Below, piece by piece: positions 63,546 to 64,000 of a DNA stretch of 64,000 bases. The notes beneath the pieces are model-generated. The model was not told where the DNA came from. It saw only the letters and a program-made list of their open reading frames with translations, and did not search any database. The DNA is from Williamsia limnetica (GTDB lineage Bacteria; Actinomycetota; Actinomycetes; Mycobacteriales; Mycobacteriaceae), in the NCBI RefSeq assembly GCF_003217475.1, contig NZ_QJSP01000009.1, positions 186,001 to 250,000 of the forward strand, in the 5' to 3' direction. Made by a program: the position numbers and the translations under genes. The first letter of the stretch is position 1; each line of letters begins with the position of its first letter.

Positions 63546-64000
63546 GCGCGCCCGCGACTGAGCGGGAGAAAACCGGGGTCTTCTCACCCGGCCGAGCGCG
63601 AATACTCGTACGCACGTTTCGCAGAGACCGGTGGTGGCTGTCCCCGCTGTTGACGGCGGTGGGCCTGTCAGCGTTCGTGATCTACGCGACGATTCGGTCC
63701 TTTGTCCGCACCGCCTACTGGGTTGAGGACTATCACTATCTGACGCCGTTCTACTCGCCTTGTCTGAGCGAGTCCTGCGTCCCCGGATCCAGTCATTTCG
63801 GAACTCCCTTCCCGGAGCTGCCGATGATCATCCCGCTCGGGTTCGTGGTCCTCCCGTTCTTGCTGGGGTTTCGCCTCACCTGTTATTACTACCGCAAGGC
63901 CTACTACCGCTCGTTCTGGTTCTCCCCGCCGGCCTGTGCCGTTGCCGAGCCGCACGCCAAGTATTCCGGCGAGACCAAACTGCCGCTGATCATCCAGAAT
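63542..64000 (+). CDS. Succinate dehydrogenase (Sdh1) membrane anchor, N-terminal part (cut by window edge)
   Basis: GTG 63542 overlaps the previous stop (GTGA) and the frame stays open to the end, 153 residues. There are two hydrophobic helices (PLLTAVGLSAFVIYATI and LPMIIPLGFVVLPFLLGF) with the phrases TAYWVEDYHYLTPFYSPC and CYYYRKAYYRSFWFSPPAC. These match, from memory, the membrane subunit of the mycobacterial Sdh1 complex (Rv0249c). The flavoprotein and iron-sulfur genes should follow outside the window. Confidence 0.85.
   Translation, partial: MSAPATEREKTGVFSPGRARILVRTFRRDRWWLSPLLTAVGLSAFVIYATIRSFVRTAYWVEDYHYLTPFYSPCLSESCVPGSSHFGTPFPELPMIIPLGFVVLPFLLGFRLTCYYYRKAYYRSFWFSPPACAVAEPHAKYSGETKLPLIIQN

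Noticed and set aside
1-64000. CRISPR array or rRNA operon
   Set aside because: No regularly spaced direct repeats and no rRNA-like conserved stretch were seen.

Overview
The window is high-GC actinobacterial chromosome. The best fit is a mycolic-acid-containing member of Mycobacteriales such as Gordonia or Rhodococcus. This rests on mycofactocin-type short-chain dehydrogenases, a PdtaR-like ANTAR regulator close to a liv-type ABC transporter and polA, and a 97-residue protein followed by the mycobacterial-type Sdh1 membrane anchor at the right end. The genus is inferred, not proven. Left part (1-20.6 kb): an accessory catabolic locus. It holds a LuxC/LuxE-like acid-reduction pair, a tandem carboxymuconolactone-decarboxylase-fold protein, two mycofactocin-type SDRs, an aldehyde dehydrogenase, a molybdenum hydroxylase in L-M-S order with a CoxG-like protein, a P450 with its 3Fe-4S ferredoxin, a cyclase-family hydrolase and a dihydrodipicolinate-reductase-like enzyme, plus three TetR regulators. 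Two genes here are broken: a family-5 solute-binding lipoprotein (single-base frameshift) and the XdhC-type maturation factor (one in-frame TAG). Middle part (21-35.7 kb): a ZapE-like ATPase, a CopB-type metal ATPase behind a RicR/CsoR-like operator, moaD-moaA-moaE, an AraC regulator, an overlapping operon of a DMSO-reductase-family molybdoenzyme, a 7Fe ferredoxin and a ferredoxin-NADP reductase, a CorA transporter, and a quinone-oxidoreductase/MarR pair with two matching operators. From 35.9 to 51.6 kb lies a probable acquired segment. It begins at a truncated RidA remnant and ends at an integrase remnant, a HEPN-motif gene and a tRNA(CAA). Its cargo is a catabolic cluster: SnoaL-like protein, TetR, acyl-CoA ligase, YciI-like protein, Baeyer-Villiger-type monooxygenase and alpha/beta hydrolase, divergent from a biotin-dependent acyl-CoA carboxylase (two genes), an AtuA-like DUF1446 protein and an enoyl-CoA hydratase. 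A shared palindrome TTGACT-N4-AGTCAA sits in its promoters. I read it as ketone to ester to acid to acyl-CoA to carboxylated, hydrated acyl-CoA, resembling the acyclic terpene (Atu) or leucine/isovalerate (Liu) routes with a Baeyer-Villiger entry. Right part (51.7-64 kb): core-type genes. These are pdtaR, a liv-type branched-chain amino acid ABC transporter (binding protein convergent with livF-livG-livM-livH, livH carrying an unusual extracytoplasmic domain), polA, a DGPF/YCII protein with an ECF42-like sigma factor, and the start of an sdh1 operon.
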